From contig NZ_JABWRY020000002.1 in NCBI RefSeq assembly GCF_014269205.2, positions 213,501 through 277,500 on the forward strand: a stretch of 64,000 nt of DNA, in the 5' to 3' direction. Position numbers and translations under genes: made by a program. Positions 42,793-54,179 of the stretch are shown here, piece by piece (the first letter of the stretch is position 1; the number at the start of each line of letters is the position of its first letter). This stretch comes from Pseudomonas kermanshahensis. GTDB taxonomy: Bacteria; Pseudomonadota; Gammaproteobacteria; Pseudomonadales; Pseudomonadaceae. The notes under the pieces were generated by a model, which was not told where the DNA came from, ran no database searches, and saw only the letters and a program-made list of their open reading frames with translations.

Positions 42793-42892
42793 ACCGGCCT
42801 CTTCGCGGGTAAACCCGCTCCCACAGGGTGAGCGCTGATTCGGATGTCAGCGGGGTACCTGTGGGCGCGGGTTTACCCGCGAAAGGGCCGGT
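42793..42892. repeat. REP pair, inverted
   Basis: Left ACCGGCCTCTTCGCGGGTAA... (42793-42827) and right complement (42858-42892), spacer 30. Core GCGGGTAAACCCGC. The pair lies between convergent genes. Confidence 0.88.
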
Positions 42893-42918
42893 GTGACGGG
42901 TAGAGATCCTGGCAGGCC

Positions 42919-43644
42919 TCAGTCCTTCTCAAGCACCCATTGCCGAGCACCGGCCGCCAATACCGGCATTTCATCCGGCTTCGCGCGGTTAACGGCCTGG
43001 AAAATCTCCAGCGTGTCGCCATCACGCTTGATGATAAACGGCGCACCGCGCTGTTTGCGCTCCAGCCACAGGCTGTCGTTGCTGCCGCCCATGGTCGCGC
43101 AATCGCCGGCCAGGCACAGGGCAAAACGGTCCGGGCCAGGCAGGCCACTGACGTTACCGGTGTCGCTGAAGCGAACGGCGGTGCCTTTGCCCTGGCCGTC
43201 GATGATTTTCCATTCACCGCCCAGGTAGGCCTGGTACAGCGCCTTCTCGAAGCTGCCACCCAGCGGTGCATTGCCGGGTTGCTTGACGCGCACGAAGGTT
43301 TGTTCGGTACCGGACTGCGCGGTGGTTTTCAGCTCGTCGCCATCCAGCGCCAGCTGCTCGGTCTGGCCGTCCTGGAAGCTGGCCAGCCATTGCTTCTCGT
43401 TGGCGCTCAACTGGCCGTCGGCCGCCTCGAAGCCATTGCTGAAGCTGGCCTGTTGGTGAGCCACGTCGAGTTTCCACTCGAACACAGGGCCGTGTTCGTT
43501 CAGTGCCTGACGCAGGCTGCCACTTTTGACGGCGGCTTTGATGGCGTCCTGGTTGATCCAGGTGCCGTTGAAGTCTTCGGGTTTATGGCTGGCGCAACCG
43601 CTCAGAAGCAGGGCTGCCAGCGCGAGGGGCAGTGCTTGACGCAT
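42919..43644 (-). CDS. Predicted outer-membrane or periplasmic lipoprotein
   Basis: 241 residues. Lipobox LLSGCASH at residues 13-17 after a short signal peptide predicts lipid attachment. The mature part opens ASHKPEDFNGTWINQDAI, seen in a Pseudomonas-specific family. Two similar segments (FNGTWINQD and LGGEWKIIDGQGKGTAVRFSD) and CLAGDC suggest a beta-rich fold that may bind a ligand. Function unknown. The ATG at 43644 is used, as the longer frame crosses the ridA terminator. A hairpin follows ridA upstream of it. Confidence 0.82.
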   Translation of the reverse strand: MRQALPLALAALLLSGCASHKPEDFNGTWINQDAIKAAVKSGSLRQALNEHGPVFEWKLDVAHQQASFSNGFEAADGQLSANEKQWLASFQDGQTEQLALDGDELKTTAQSGTEQTFVRVKQPGNAPLGGSFEKALYQAYLGGEWKIIDGQGKGTAVRFSDTGNVSGLPGPDRFALCLAGDCATMGGSNDSLWLERKQRGAPFIIKRDGDTLEIFQAVNRAKPDEMPVLAAGARQWVLEKD

Positions 43645-43667
43645 GGTGGGTAACCTTGGGGAGAGAA

Positions 43668-43692
43668 GGTGACGGGCAGGGCGCCCGTCACC
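43668..43692 (-). terminator. Hairpin between ridA and the lipoprotein gene
   Basis: A perfect 10-base stem (GGTGACGGGC with GCCCGTCACC), loop of five, followed on the minus strand by TTCTCTCC. A weak terminator for the rpoZ-spoT-ridA operon. Confidence 0.6.
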
Positions 43693-43699
43693 AGGGGCA

Positions 43700-44080
43700 T
43701 CACTCGATGACCAGGATCGCGTCCATCTCGACCTGGGAGCCTTTTGGCAGCGCGGCAACGCCAATGGCGGCGCGGGCTGGGTAAGGCTGTTCGAAGTAAC
43801 GGCCCATCACTTCGTTGACCTTGGCGAAGTGGCTCAGGTCGGTGAGGAAGATGTTCAGCTTGACGATGTCCTTGAACGAGCCACCCGCGGCTTCAGCCAC
43901 AGCCTTGAGGTTCTCGAAGACCTGCACGGTCTGGGCCTCGAAGCCTTCGACCAGTTCCATGGTCTTGGGGTCCAGTGGGATCTGGCCCGACATGTACACG
44001 GTGTTGCCAGCCTTGATTGCCTGGGAGTAGGTACCGATGGCGGCAGGGGCCTTGTCGCTGTTGATGACGGACTTGCTCAT
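43700..44080 (-). CDS. ridA: RidA-family enamine/imine deaminase
   Basis: 126 residues, a single RidA (YjgF) trimeric fold. [23 protein letters not shown] and [23 protein letters not shown] are the family signatures; Arg103 is the catalytic residue that binds the carboxylate. It hydrolyses 2-aminoacrylate-type enamines that arise from PLP enzymes. It follows spoT by 23 bases and is probably cotranscribed with rpoZ-spoT, an order conserved in Pseudomonas. Confidence 0.94.
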   Translation of the reverse strand: MSKSVINSDKAPAAIGTYSQAIKAGNTVYMSGQIPLDPKTMELVEGFEAQTVQVFENLKAVAEAAGGSFKDIVKLNIFLTDLSHFAKVNEVMGRYFEQPYPARAAIGVAALPKGSQVEMDAILVIE

Positions 44081-44103
44081 GATGACTCCTTGCGGTTGGC
44101 GGA

Positions 44104-46212
44104 CTACGTACGCATGCGGGTGATGCGGACCACACCGGTCAAGGTACGCAGCTTCTTGATCACTCGTGCCAGGTGCACGCGGTCGTGCACGCTGACCACC
44201 AGTTGGACCACGCTGATACGGCCGTCGCGTTCGTCCATGCTGATCTTCTCGATGTTGCCGTCGGCGGCATTGACGCTGCTGGCCAGCAGCGCGATCAGGC
44301 CGCGCTGGTGCTCCAGCTCGACACGCAGCTCGACATTGAATTCGCCAGCAATGTCCTTGGCCCAGGAGAGTTGCACGCACTTCTCTGGGTTGTGGCGAAT
44401 TTCACTGATGTTGCGGCAGTTCTCCAGGTGCACGACCATGCCTTTGCCCGCCGATAGGTGGCCGACGATTGGGTCACCGGGGATCGGCGTGCAGCATTTG
44501 GCGTAGCTGAGCACCAGGCCTTCGGTGCCGCGAATGGCCAGCGGGCCTTCCGGCGTTGGCAGCTGTTCGCCTTCGGCCGACAGCAGGCGCCGCGCCACCA
44601 CATAGGCCATGCGGTTGCCCAGGCCGATGTCTTCGAGCAGGTCTTCGATAAGCTCCAGGCGGTACTCGGCGAGAATCGCCTGAATGCGTTCCTGCGGGAT
44701 CTTTTCGAGGCTGCTGTCGAAGCCGGTCAGCACCTTGTTCAGCAGGCGTTCGCCGAGGCTGATGGACTCGGAGCGGCGCTGTTGCTTGAGGGCGTGGCGA
44801 ATGTGCGTGCGTGCCTTGCCGGTGACCACGAAGTTGAGCCAGGCCGGGTTCGGCCGGGCGCCTGGCGCACTGACGATCTCTACCGTCGAACCGCTTTGCA
44901 GGGGCTCAGACAGTGGCGCCAGGCGGCGGTTGATGCGGCAGGCGATGCAACTGTTGCCCACGTCGGTGTGCACCGCATAGGCGAAGTCGACGGCCGTGGA
45001 GCCTTTCGGCAGCTCCATGATCCGGCCCTTGGGCGTAAAGACATAGACCTCGTCCGGGAACAGGTCGATCTTCACGCTCTCGATGAATTCCAGCGAGTTG
45101 CCCGCGCGCTGCTGCAGTTCGAGGATGCCCTTGACCCACTGGCGGGCCCGCGCGTGGCTGCCTTTTGGCTGCTCGTCGTCGTTGGACTTGTACAGCCAGT
45201 GGGCGGCGATACCGTTGTTGGCCATCTCTTCCATCTCGCGTGTGCGGATCTGGATTTCGATGGGCACGCCGTGCATGCCGAACAGCGTGGTGTGCAACGA
45301 CTGGTAGCCGTTGGCCTTGGGGATCGCGATGTAGTCCTTGAAACGACCGGGCAGCGGCTTGTACAGGTTGTGCACGGCGCCGAGCACGCGGTAGCAGGTG
45401 TCGACCTTGTCGACGATGATGCGGAAGGCATACACGTCCATGATCTCGTTGAAGGCGCGGCGCTTGCCACGCATCTTCTTGTAGATGCCATAGAGGTGTT
45501 TCTGCCGGCCGCTGACCTCGCCCTGGATGCCGTCGGCAGCCAGGCAGTTGGCCAGCGATTGTTCGATTTTGGCGACGATCTCTTTGCGGTTGCCGCGGGC
45601 GCTCTTGACCGCCCGGTGAATCAGCGACGAGCGCATTGGGTGCATGGCCTTGAAGCCAAGGTCTTCGAATTCGACGCGCACGGTGTGCATGCCCAGCCGG
45701 TTGGCGATGGGGGCGTAGATTTCGAGGGTTTCCTTGGCAATGCGCCGGCGTTTTTCACCGGACAGCACTTCCAGCGTGCGCATGTTGTGCAGGCGGTCGG
45801 CCAGCTTGACCAGGATCACGCGTATATCGCGCGCCATGGCCATGGCCATTTTCTGGAAGTTCTCGGCCTGCGCCTCGGCCTTGGTCTCGAAGTTCATCTG
45901 GGTCAGCTTGCTGACCCCATCGACCAGTTCGGCAACCGTCTCGCCAAATTGCTGGCAGAGGGCTTCCTTGGCGATGCCGGTGTCTTCGATCACATCGTGC
46001 AGCATGGCGGCCATCAGGCTCTGATGGTCCATGTGCATGTCGGCGAGGATGCTGGCCACGGCCAGCGGGTGGGTCACGTAGGGCTCGCCGCTGCGGCGGC
46101 GCTGCCCGTCGTGGGCCTGCTCGGCGTAGAAATAGGCGCGCCGAACCAGGTTGACCTGTTCGGGGCCCAGGTAGGTCGACAGCCGTTCGGCTAAGGCTTC
46201 TATACCCGGCAT
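44104..46212 (-). CDS. spoT: Bifunctional (p)ppGpp synthetase/hydrolase
   Basis: 702 residues. The N-terminal HD hydrolase domain is complete ([31 protein letters not shown]). The synthetase domain includes YKSLH-like [18 protein letters not shown] domain at about 388-448 ([29 protein letters not shown]), and an ACT domain at the C-terminus. It hydrolyses and weakly makes ppGpp, the stringent-response alarmone, in response to carbon or fatty-acid stress. It follows rpoZ, whose product assists ppGpp action on RNA polymerase. Confidence 0.97.
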   Translation of the reverse strand: MPGIEALAERLSTYLGPEQVNLVRRAYFYAEQAHDGQRRRSGEPYVTHPLAVASILADMHMDHQSLMAAMLHDVIEDTGIAKEALCQQFGETVAELVDGVSKLTQMNFETKAEAQAENFQKMAMAMARDIRVILVKLADRLHNMRTLEVLSGEKRRRIAKETLEIYAPIANRLGMHTVRVEFEDLGFKAMHPMRSSLIHRAVKSARGNRKEIVAKIEQSLANCLAADGIQGEVSGRQKHLYGIYKKMRGKRRAFNEIMDVYAFRIIVDKVDTCYRVLGAVHNLYKPLPGRFKDYIAIPKANGYQSLHTTLFGMHGVPIEIQIRTREMEEMANNGIAAHWLYKSNDDEQPKGSHARARQWVKGILELQQRAGNSLEFIESVKIDLFPDEVYVFTPKGRIMELPKGSTAVDFAYAVHTDVGNSCIACRINRRLAPLSEPLQSGSTVEIVSAPGARPNPAWLNFVVTGKARTHIRHALKQQRRSESISLGERLLNKVLTGFDSSLEKIPQERIQAILAEYRLELIEDLLEDIGLGNRMAYVVARRLLSAEGEQLPTPEGPLAIRGTEGLVLSYAKCCTPIPGDPIVGHLSAGKGMVVHLENCRNISEIRHNPEKCVQLSWAKDIAGEFNVELRVELEHQRGLIALLASSVNAADGNIEKISMDERDGRISVVQLVVSVHDRVHLARVIKKLRTLTGVVRITRMRT

Positions 46213-46271
46213 GGGTTCACCTCTTGCAGAGGAAGAGGGCCTTGTGCCGCGCGACGTCGACCTGGCATCAA

Positions 46272-46535
46272 TCAGACAGCCTCGTTGGACTCGTCCTCGA
46301 ACGCGGCGAAGACCGGATCCTCGGTGACGATCTCTTCAGCAGCGATGAACTCGTTGGTGACGATGCCTTCGGCGATTTCACGCAGGGCAACAACGGTCGG
46401 CTTGTCGTTTTCCCACGCGACGCGTGGCTCTTTGCCGCCGGTCGCCAGCTGACGGGCGCGCTTGGTCGAGAGCATGACCAGCTCAAAGCGGTTATCCACG
46501 TGTTCCAGGCAGTCTTCAACAGTTACGCGGGCCAT
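46272..46535 (-). CDS. rpoZ: RNA polymerase omega subunit
   Basis: 87 residues. [30 protein letters not shown] is the typical N-terminus that helps assemble the beta-prime subunit. Omega also forms part of a ppGpp site in RNA polymerase. It is 59 bases upstream of spoT. In other Pseudomonas genomes gmk lies just before it, but here a polyamine island separates gmk (51722) from rpoZ. Confidence 0.96.
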   Translation of the reverse strand: MARVTVEDCLEHVDNRFELVMLSTKRARQLATGGKEPRVAWENDKPTVVALREIAEGIVTNEFIAAEEIVTEDPVFAAFEDESNEAV

Positions 46536-46657
46536 GGTCTTCCTCAGTAGCAATTGCGGTGGGCGTGCAGCCCAATATGGGCAGGCGGACTCAATAGTAT
46601 AAAAATTCACCAGCCAATAGGGAAGCGCTGTTTTGCCACGCGCGGATCAGGCCAGCC

Positions 46658-46689
46658 CCTGTGGGGGCGGGTTTAGCCGCGAAAGGGCC
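46658..46689. repeat. Single REP element
   Basis: CCTGTGGGGGCGGGTTTAGCCGCGAAAGGGCC, one copy only, with a partly decayed palindrome. It lies between the rpoZ promoter region and the LysR stop. Confidence 0.75.
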
Positions 46690-46714
46690 GCAACAGACAC
46701 CCTCCTCTTGTATC

Positions 46715-47587
46715 TCACAACATCGCGTCGCGCAACCGCGGGGTCAATTCCTCGAACAATGTCTGCACCGAGCGCAACGCCCGGCAATCGGGCCGGGTCA
46801 GCAGCCACAGTTGGGTGTCGCAACCGGGCAGCGGGCCGCTCAGCGCATCGACGCCAGGCAAGGCATGCACCATGTAGTCGGGCAGCGCCGCCACGCCTAG
46901 CCCGGTGCTGACCAGTTGCGCAATGGTCGACATGCCGCTGCATTGGTAGCGTGGGCTCAACCCAGGGTATTGCTGGTTGCGCCAGACCACGGTCGGGTGG
47001 TCCTGCATCGAGTCGTCCGGAGCAATCCACGGCACGCCGCTGGCCGACTCGGTCAGCCGCTCGCGCCACTGCGGCTGGCCGCAGATCACGTAGGAGGTCG
47101 AGCCCAGGCAGCGGCCTACCAGGTGTTCGGGTGGCGTATTGGTCAGGCGCAGGGCGATGTCGGCATCGCGCCGGCTGAGGTTGGCGAAGGTGTTGGAGGT
47201 GCCCATTTCCAGCGACAACGCCGGGTAATTGGTCATGAAGTCGGCCAATGCCGGCAGCAGCAGGCTGTGCATTACCGCCTCGGTGCAGGTCAGCCGCACC
47301 GTACCGCTGACCACCTGTTCGCCGCTGGTCATGGCGATGCGCGCGGCTTCCAGGGCCTGTTCGGCGCGCTCGGCCTGCTCGGCCAGGGCCTGGGCGGTGT
47401 CGGTGGGCAGGTAGCCTTTACGGCTTTTGACGAACAGCGCGGTGCCCAGTGCCGACTCGAGGCGACGGATCGAGCGGAACACCGTCGAGACGTCCACCTT
47501 GAGCAGTTCGGCAGCCTTGGCCAACGAGCGGCCACGTTCCAGGGCCAGGACCAGGGAGAGGTCGGCGTGGGTAATCTGATATTGCAT
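46715..47587 (-). CDS. LysR-family regulator divergent from the glutamylpolyamine genes
   Basis: 290 residues. N-terminal helix-turn-helix MQYQITHADLSLVLALERGRSLAKAAELLKVDVSTVFRSIRRLE, followed by the periplasmic-like effector domain. The start at 47587 is chosen for homology; an upstream extension is spurious. It faces the glutamylpolyamine ligase gene with 205 bases between, so it probably controls that three-gene unit. The inducer may be a polyamine or gamma-glutamyl intermediate, by inference only. Confidence 0.88.
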   Translation of the reverse strand: MQYQITHADLSLVLALERGRSLAKAAELLKVDVSTVFRSIRRLESALGTALFVKSRKGYLPTDTAQALAEQAERAEQALEAARIAMTSGEQVVSGTVRLTCTEAVMHSLLLPALADFMTNYPALSLEMGTSNTFANLSRRDADIALRLTNTPPEHLVGRCLGSTSYVICGQPQWRERLTESASGVPWIAPDDSMQDHPTVVWRNQQYPGLSPRYQCSGMSTIAQLVSTGLGVAALPDYMVHALPGVDALSGPLPGCDTQLWLLTRPDCRALRSVQTLFEELTPRLRDAML

Positions 47588-47792
47588 TGATGCACGCTCT
47601 GCTTGCCGAAATGCCAATGTCTGTTGCGTTGAGGCCATTTTATAGTGGAACCGCCCCTGGGAATCAATGCGCCCGGTCAGGCAACCAATCCCCACGATGG
47701 GAAAGTGAAAAAAACAACAGCTGCAACCATCGTCGCCCGTGAGGCGCCAGCCGTATCCCCACATCGCCGCAGCAAATCAAAGGATGTACACC

Positions 47793-49175
47793 ATGACGTC
47801 GGTCACCCCGTGCGCCAGTTCTTCCAGCGAGATGAAAGACTTCCTCCAGGCCCATCCGGATACGCAGTATGTCGATCTGCTGATCTCCGACATGAATGGC
47901 GTGGTACGCGGCAAGCGCATCGAGCGGGCCAGCCTGCACAAGGTGTACGAAAAAGGCATCAACCTGCCGGCGTCACTGTTTGCCCTCGACATCAACGGTT
48001 CGACCGTTGAAAGCACCGGCCTGGGCCTGGACATTGGCGATGCCGACCGCGTCTGCTACCCGATCCCCGGCACGCTGTGCAACGAGCCGTGGCAGAAACG
48101 CCCGACCGCCCAGCTGCTGATGACCATGCACGAGATCGAAGGCCAGCCTTTCTTCGCCGACCCGCGCGAAGTGCTGCGCCAGGTGGTGAGCAAGTTCGAC
48201 GACCTGGGCCTGGATATCTGCGCCGCGTTTGAACTCGAGTTCTACCTGATCGACCAGGACAACCTCAACGGCCGCCCGCAACCGCCGCGCTCGCCTATTT
48301 CGGGCAAGCGCCCGCAGTCAACCCAGGTGTACCTGATCGACGACCTCGACGAATACGCCGACTGCCTGCAAGACATGCTCGAAGCGGCCAAGGAGCAAGG
48401 CCTGCCTGCCGATGCCATCGTCAAGGAAAGCGCCCCGGCGCAGTTCGAGGTCAACCTGCACCACGTTGCCGACCCGCTGAAGGCCTGCGACTACGCCATC
48501 CTGCTCAAGCGCCTGATCAAGAACGTGGCCTACGACCATGAGATGGACACCACCTTCATGGCCAAGCCCTACCCGGGCCAGGCGGGCAACGGGCTGCACG
48601 TGCACATCTCGCTGCTGGACAAGAAAACCGGCAAGAACATCTTCGCCAGCAGTGACCCGCTGGAAAGCGACGCGCTGCGCCACGCCATCGGTGGCGTGCT
48701 GGAAACCATGCCGGCGTCGATGGCTTTCCTCTGCCCGAACATCAACTCGTACCGCCGTTTCGGCGCGCAGTTCTATGTGCCCAACGCGCCGAGCTGGGGC
48801 CTGGACAACCGCACCGTCGCGGTTCGCGTGCCGACCGACAGCAGCGAGAACGTGCGCATCGAGCATCGTGTGGCCGGCGCTGACGCCAACCCTTACCTGA
48901 TGCTCGCGGCCATTCTTGCCGGTATCCACCACGGCCTGACCAGCAAGGTCGAGCCGGGTGAGCCGATTGAAGGCAACTCGTACGAACAACTGGAACAGAG
49001 CCTGCCGAACAACCTGCGCGATGCCCTGCGCGCGCTGGATGACAGCGAAGTGCTCAATCAATACATCAGCCCGGATTACATCGATATCTTCGTCGCCTGC
49101 AAGGAAAGCGAGCTGGCCGAGTTTGAAGTGTCGATCTCCGACCTCGAGTACAACTGGTACCTGCACACGGTGTAA
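47793..49175 (+). CDS. Glutamine-synthetase-like gamma-glutamylpolyamine synthetase
   Basis: 460 residues. Glutamine synthetase catalytic regions are visible: QFEVNLHHV, AKPYPGQAGNGLHVHISL for ATP and glutamate binding, and VPTDSSENVRIEHRVAGADANPY. The opening VDLLISDMNGVVRGKRI is typical of the PuuA/SpuI group rather than of nitrogen-assimilating glutamine synthetase. It would join glutamate to putrescine or a related amine using ATP. The AGGA ribosome site serves the ATG at 47793. A glutamine amidotransferase and a permease gene follow on the same strand. Confidence 0.9.
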   Translation: MTSVTPCASSSSEMKDFLQAHPDTQYVDLLISDMNGVVRGKRIERASLHKVYEKGINLPASLFALDINGSTVESTGLGLDIGDADRVCYPIPGTLCNEPWQKRPTAQLLMTMHEIEGQPFFADPREVLRQVVSKFDDLGLDICAAFELEFYLIDQDNLNGRPQPPRSPISGKRPQSTQVYLIDDLDEYADCLQDMLEAAKEQGLPADAIVKESAPAQFEVNLHHVADPLKACDYAILLKRLIKNVAYDHEMDTTFMAKPYPGQAGNGLHVHISLLDKKTGKNIFASSDPLESDALRHAIGGVLETMPASMAFLCPNINSYRRFGAQFYVPNAPSWGLDNRTVAVRVPTDSSENVRIEHRVAGADANPYLMLAAILAGIHHGLTSKVEPGEPIEGNSYEQLEQSLPNNLRDALRALDDSEVLNQYISPDYIDIFVACKESELAEFEVSISDLEYNWYLHTV

Positions 49176-49179
49176 GCCC

Positions 49180-49953
49180 ATGAGCGCAAATGCGGTCCCC
49201 TTGATCGGTATCAGCGCCTGCCGCCAGCAGGTGGGGAAGAACTCGTCGCACACGGTGGGCGACAAGTATGTCGAGGCGGCCGGCTTTGCCGGGCTGCCGC
49301 TGATTTTGCCGGCGCGCGACGGGGGCAGTGATACCCCCGCGCTGCTGGCCCAGCTCGACGGCATTCTTTTTACTGGCTCGCCTTCAAATATCGAACCGCA
49401 TCATTACAATGGCGCCCCCAGCGTGGAGGGTACCCGGCATGATCGCGCGCGCGATCGCCTGACCCTGCCGCTGCTGCAGGCGGCGATTGCCGCCGGTGTG
49501 CCGGTGTTTTGCATTTGCCGTGGGTTCCAGGAATTGAATGTGGCCCTTGGCGGCACCTTGCACCAGCGTGTGCAGGAGCTGCCTGGCTACCTTGACCACC
49601 GCGAACCTGAGGACGCACCCCTGGAGGTGCAATACGGCCCTCGTCACCCCGTTGGCATCGCGCCTGGCGGGTTGTTCGAGCGCCTAGGCCTGGCTGCGCA
49701 ATTCGAGGTCAACTCGTTGCACAGCCAGGGCATCGACCGCCTGGCCCCTGGGCTGCGGGTCGAGGCGCGGGCCCCGGATGGCCTGATCGAAGCGGTGTCG
49801 ATGCCAGATGCGCCGGGCTTCGTGCTTGGCGTGCAGTGGCACCCTGAATGGCGTTTTGCCGAAAACCCGGTCTCCCGGCGCCTTTTCCAGGCGTTCCGCG
49901 AGGCCTGTATTGCCCATGCTGCACGGGAGGGTACGCGCCAGAAAGCATTCTGA
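49180..49953 (+). CDS. Class I glutamine-amidotransferase-like gamma-glutamyl hydrolase (PuuD/SpuA type)
   Basis: 257 residues. The catalytic triad is Cys113 (VFCICRGFQELN), His221 and Glu223 (GVQWHPEW). No synthetase domain is attached. PuuD-type enzymes cleave gamma-glutamyl-GABA to GABA and glutamate. It begins four bases after the ligase gene stop, so it is surely cotranscribed. It completes the start and end of the gamma-glutamyl putrescine pathway; the oxidase is not in this window, but the dehydrogenase may be at 63936. Confidence 0.9.
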   Translation: MSANAVPLIGISACRQQVGKNSSHTVGDKYVEAAGFAGLPLILPARDGGSDTPALLAQLDGILFTGSPSNIEPHHYNGAPSVEGTRHDRARDRLTLPLLQAAIAAGVPVFCICRGFQELNVALGGTLHQRVQELPGYLDHREPEDAPLEVQYGPRHPVGIAPGGLFERLGLAAQFEVNSLHSQGIDRLAPGLRVEARAPDGLIEAVSMPDAPGFVLGVQWHPEWRFAENPVSRRLFQAFREACIAHAAREGTRQKAF

Positions 49954-50009
49954 CGTCACCCGAAAGTCTCGGATGACGCCCCCCTGTTGCAAGCTTTCAA
50001 TGAGTGAAA

Positions 50010-50033
50010 GCGGGCCTTGTACGCAAGGCCCGC
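50010..50033 (+). other. Strong hairpin between the hydrolase and permease genes
   Basis: GCGGGCCTTG (50010-50019) pairs with CAAGGCCCGC (50024-50033), loop TACG. No T-run follows (GAAAAC), so it may slow decay or dampen expression of the permease rather than terminate. Confidence 0.5.
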
Positions 50034-50065
50034 GAAAACAATTCCAAAATTTACGGCACATACTC

Positions 50066-51607
50066 ATGAGCGATTACACAGAAGCCGGCCGCCCACCCGA
50101 TGTGGCGGCCGACGCGGGCAACACCCAGCGCAGCAAGGGCTTGGCCAAAGGCCGCCTGGGCTTGTTGGCCAGCGTGGTGCTGGGCATTTCCACCATCGCC
50201 CCGGTCTATACCCTGACCGGCGCGCTTGGCCCAACCGTGCGAGAGGTCGGTGCCCACCTGCCTGCGGTATTCATCGTCGGCTTCCTGCCGATGCTGCTGG
50301 TCGCCCTTGGCTATCGCGAGTTGAACTCGGCAGAGCCGGACAGCGGCACCTCGTTCACCTGGTCGGCGCGCGCCTTTGGCCCGATGATCGGCTGGATCGG
50401 GGGCTGGGGGCTGGTGGTCGCCACCACCATCGTGCTGTCGAACCTGGCAGGCGTGGCGGTCGACTTCTTCTACCTGTTCCTGGGGCAGATCACCGGCAAC
50501 CATGTCCTGGCGGCCTTGGCGGATAACCTGCTGATCAACATCAGTACCTGTTGCGTGTTCATCGCCCTGGCGGTGTGGATCTGCTGTCGCGGCATAGCCA
50601 CCACCATGACGGTGCAGTACGGCCTGGTGGCCCTGCAGTTGCTGGTGCTGATCGGCTTTGCCTTCGCCGCCTTCGGTGGCACCACTGCGCCGCCACCGCT
50701 GGAATTCGATTTCGCCTGGTTCAACCCGTTCGGTGTCGAGTCGTTTTCGGCCTTTGCCGCGGGGCTTTCACTGTCGATCTTCATCTTCTGGGGCTGGGAC
50801 ACCTGCCTGACCGTCAGCGAAGAATCGGTGGGCAGCGAAGAGGTGCCGGGCAAGGCCGCCACTTGGACCGTGATGTTGATCCTCGGCCTGTACCTGTTCA
50901 CCGCCATCGCCACCCTGCAGTTTGCCGGTATCAGCGAAACGGGCCTAGGCCTGAACAACCCGCGCATCCAGGAGAACGTCTTTGCCCACCTGGCCGGCCC
51001 GGTGATGGGGCCGCTGGCGATCCTGATGTCCATCGCCGTACTGGCCAGCACCGCAGCGTCGCTGCAGTCGACCTTCGTGGCACCGGCGCGCACCCTCTTG
51101 GCCATGGGTTACTACGGTGCGGTACCGCCTAAGTTCGCCAGCGTTTGCCCGCGTTCGCAAACCCCGCGCTACGCCACCATCTGCGCCGGCCTAGCCGCCG
51201 GCCTGTTCTACGTGACCATGCGTACCCTGAGCGAGAACGTGCTGGCCGACACCATCACCGCGCTGGGGATGATGATCTGCTTCTACTATTCGCTGACTGC
51301 GTTTGCCTGCGTCTGGTACTTCCGCGACAGCCTGTTCGACAGCGTGCGCCACTTCGTCATGCGCGGCCTGTGCCCGCTGGTCGGTGGGGTCATCTTGTCG
51401 GTGATCTTCGCGCGTACCGCGATCGACAGCGCTTCGCCAGACTTCGGCAGCGGCTCGCATGTGGGTGGGCTGGGGCTGGTGTTCGTGATTGCCGCGATCA
51501 TTTCGGTGCTCGGCATCGGGCTGATGCTGCTGTCGCGGATGCGGGCGCCGGCGTACTTCCTGGGGGCGACCCTGCGTCAGCAGGCGACCCTGCCGCTGGC
51601 GGAGTAA
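50066..51607 (+). CDS. APC-family amino-acid/polyamine permease
   Basis: 513 residues with about 12 membrane segments. GRLGLLASVVLGISTIAPVYTLTGALG is the conserved opening segment of this APC subgroup, and SVGSEEVPGKAATWTVM follows. A ~25-residue polar N-terminus precedes segment 1. By position it would import a polyamine or GABA for the upstream enzymes. It lies 112 bases after the hydrolase gene, behind a hairpin. The substrate is an inference. Confidence 0.9.
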   Translation: MSDYTEAGRPPDVAADAGNTQRSKGLAKGRLGLLASVVLGISTIAPVYTLTGALGPTVREVGAHLPAVFIVGFLPMLLVALGYRELNSAEPDSGTSFTWSARAFGPMIGWIGGWGLVVATTIVLSNLAGVAVDFFYLFLGQITGNHVLAALADNLLINISTCCVFIALAVWICCRGIATTMTVQYGLVALQLLVLIGFAFAAFGGTTAPPPLEFDFAWFNPFGVESFSAFAAGLSLSIFIFWGWDTCLTVSEESVGSEEVPGKAATWTVMLILGLYLFTAIATLQFAGISETGLGLNNPRIQENVFAHLAGPVMGPLAILMSIAVLASTAASLQSTFVAPARTLLAMGYYGAVPPKFASVCPRSQTPRYATICAGLAAGLFYVTMRTLSENVLADTITALGMMICFYYSLTAFACVWYFRDSLFDSVRHFVMRGLCPLVGGVILSVIFARTAIDSASPDFGSGSHVGGLGLVFVIAAIISVLGIGLMLLSRMRAPAYFLGATLRQQATLPLAE

Positions 51608-51626
51608 TGCAGAGGGGGCGCTTTGC

Positions 51627-51697
51627 GCCCCATTCGCAGCACAAGGCTGCTCCTACATCCTTGCCTTTGTAGGAGCAGCCTTGCGCTGCGAATGGGC
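51627..51697. repeat. REP-type pair with TGTAGGAGC arms, inverted
   Basis: Left 51627-51656 (GCCCATTCGCAGCACAAGGC...) and right 51668-51697 are near-perfect complements with an 11-base spacer. Between convergent permease and gmk genes. Confidence 0.85.
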
Positions 51698-51721
51698 TGC
51701 AAAGCAGCCCCGCTCGGTCTC

Positions 51722-53219
<1,498 letters not shown>

Positions 53220-53402
53220 GGGGAGTACCTCGCGTAGATGAATGAACAGGGAAGCCTCTCGGCTGCAAGGCGCAGGATTGTAGCGCAGTGGGGCCTCGGC
53301 GCCCAATCCAGCCATGTTACAGAGGGCGAAATGCGCAGTGGGAAAAGGCGACAGGCTGTCAGGGGCGCGACAATAGGCGTGTCCTCCCGCAGCTGCGAGC
53401 TC

Positions 53403-53408
53403 TATAAT
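53403..53408 (+). promoter_or_regulatory. -10 element for rph
   Basis: TATAAT, a perfect -10, 36 bases before the rph start at 53445. The -35 is weak (TGTCCT at 53380-53385). Confidence 0.65.
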
Positions 53409-53444
53409 GCTCGGCAGATTCAAGTCCCAGTACAGGTATCCCAG

Positions 53445-54167
53445 ATGAAACGTCCAAGTGGTCGCGCCGCCGATCAGCTCCGCTCGATCCGCATCACCCG
53501 CAACTACACCAAGCACGCCGAAGGGTCGGTACTGGTTGAGTTCGGTGACACCAAGGTCATCTGCACGGTCAGCGTGGAGAATGGTGTGCCCCGCTTCCTC
53601 AAAGGCCAGGGCCAAGGCTGGCTGACAGCCGAATACGGCATGCTGCCGCGCTCCACCGGCGAGCGTAATCAGCGCGAAGCCAGCCGTGGCAAGCAAGGCG
53701 GCCGCACCCTGGAAATCCAGCGCCTGATCGGCCGCTCGCTGCGCGCCGCGCTGGACATGAGCAAGCTCGGTGACATCACCCTGTACATCGACTGCGATGT
53801 GATTCAGGCCGACGGTGGCACCCGCACCGCGTCGATCACCGGTGCCATGGTCGCCCTGTGCGATGCCTTGGCCGTGATCAAGAAGCGTGGCGGCCTCAAG
53901 GCTGGCAACCCGCTCAAGCACATGATCGCCGCGGTTTCCGTGGGCATGTACCAAGGCGAGGCCGTGCTCGACCTGGACTACCTGGAAGACTCCGCCGCCG
54001 AGACCGACCTGAACGTGGTCATGACCAGCACCGGTGGTTTCATCGAGGTACAGGGCACCGCCGAGGGCGCGCCGTTCCAGCCTGAAGACCTGAACGCCAT
54101 GCTCGCCGTGGCGCAGAAGGGCATGAACGAGATCTTCGAACTGCAGCAGGCCGCCCTGGCCGACTGA
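53445..54167 (+). CDS. rph: Ribonuclease PH
   Basis: 240 residues, full length (unlike the frameshifted E. coli K-12 allele). [34 protein letters not shown] is the usual start; [21 protein letters not shown] and [20 protein letters not shown] are phosphate- and metal-binding segments. It trims tRNA 3' ends phosphorolytically. It is divergent from yicC. Confidence 0.97.
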   Translation: MKRPSGRAADQLRSIRITRNYTKHAEGSVLVEFGDTKVICTVSVENGVPRFLKGQGQGWLTAEYGMLPRSTGERNQREASRGKQGGRTLEIQRLIGRSLRAALDMSKLGDITLYIDCDVIQADGGTRTASITGAMVALCDALAVIKKRGGLKAGNPLKHMIAAVSVGMYQGEAVLDLDYLEDSAAETDLNVVMTSTGGFIEVQGTAEGAPFQPEDLNAMLAVAQKGMNEIFELQQAALAD

Positions 54168-54179
54168 TTCATAGCAATT

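Noticed and set aside
44458..46194. 578-codon plus-strand frame opposite spoT
   Set aside because: Antisense shadow of spoT; the composition is Gly/Val/His/Gln-rich and has no recognisable domain.
46491..46499. TTATCCACG in rpoZ as a DnaA box
   Set aside because: One mismatch, isolated, and within a conserved coding segment (DNRFELV).
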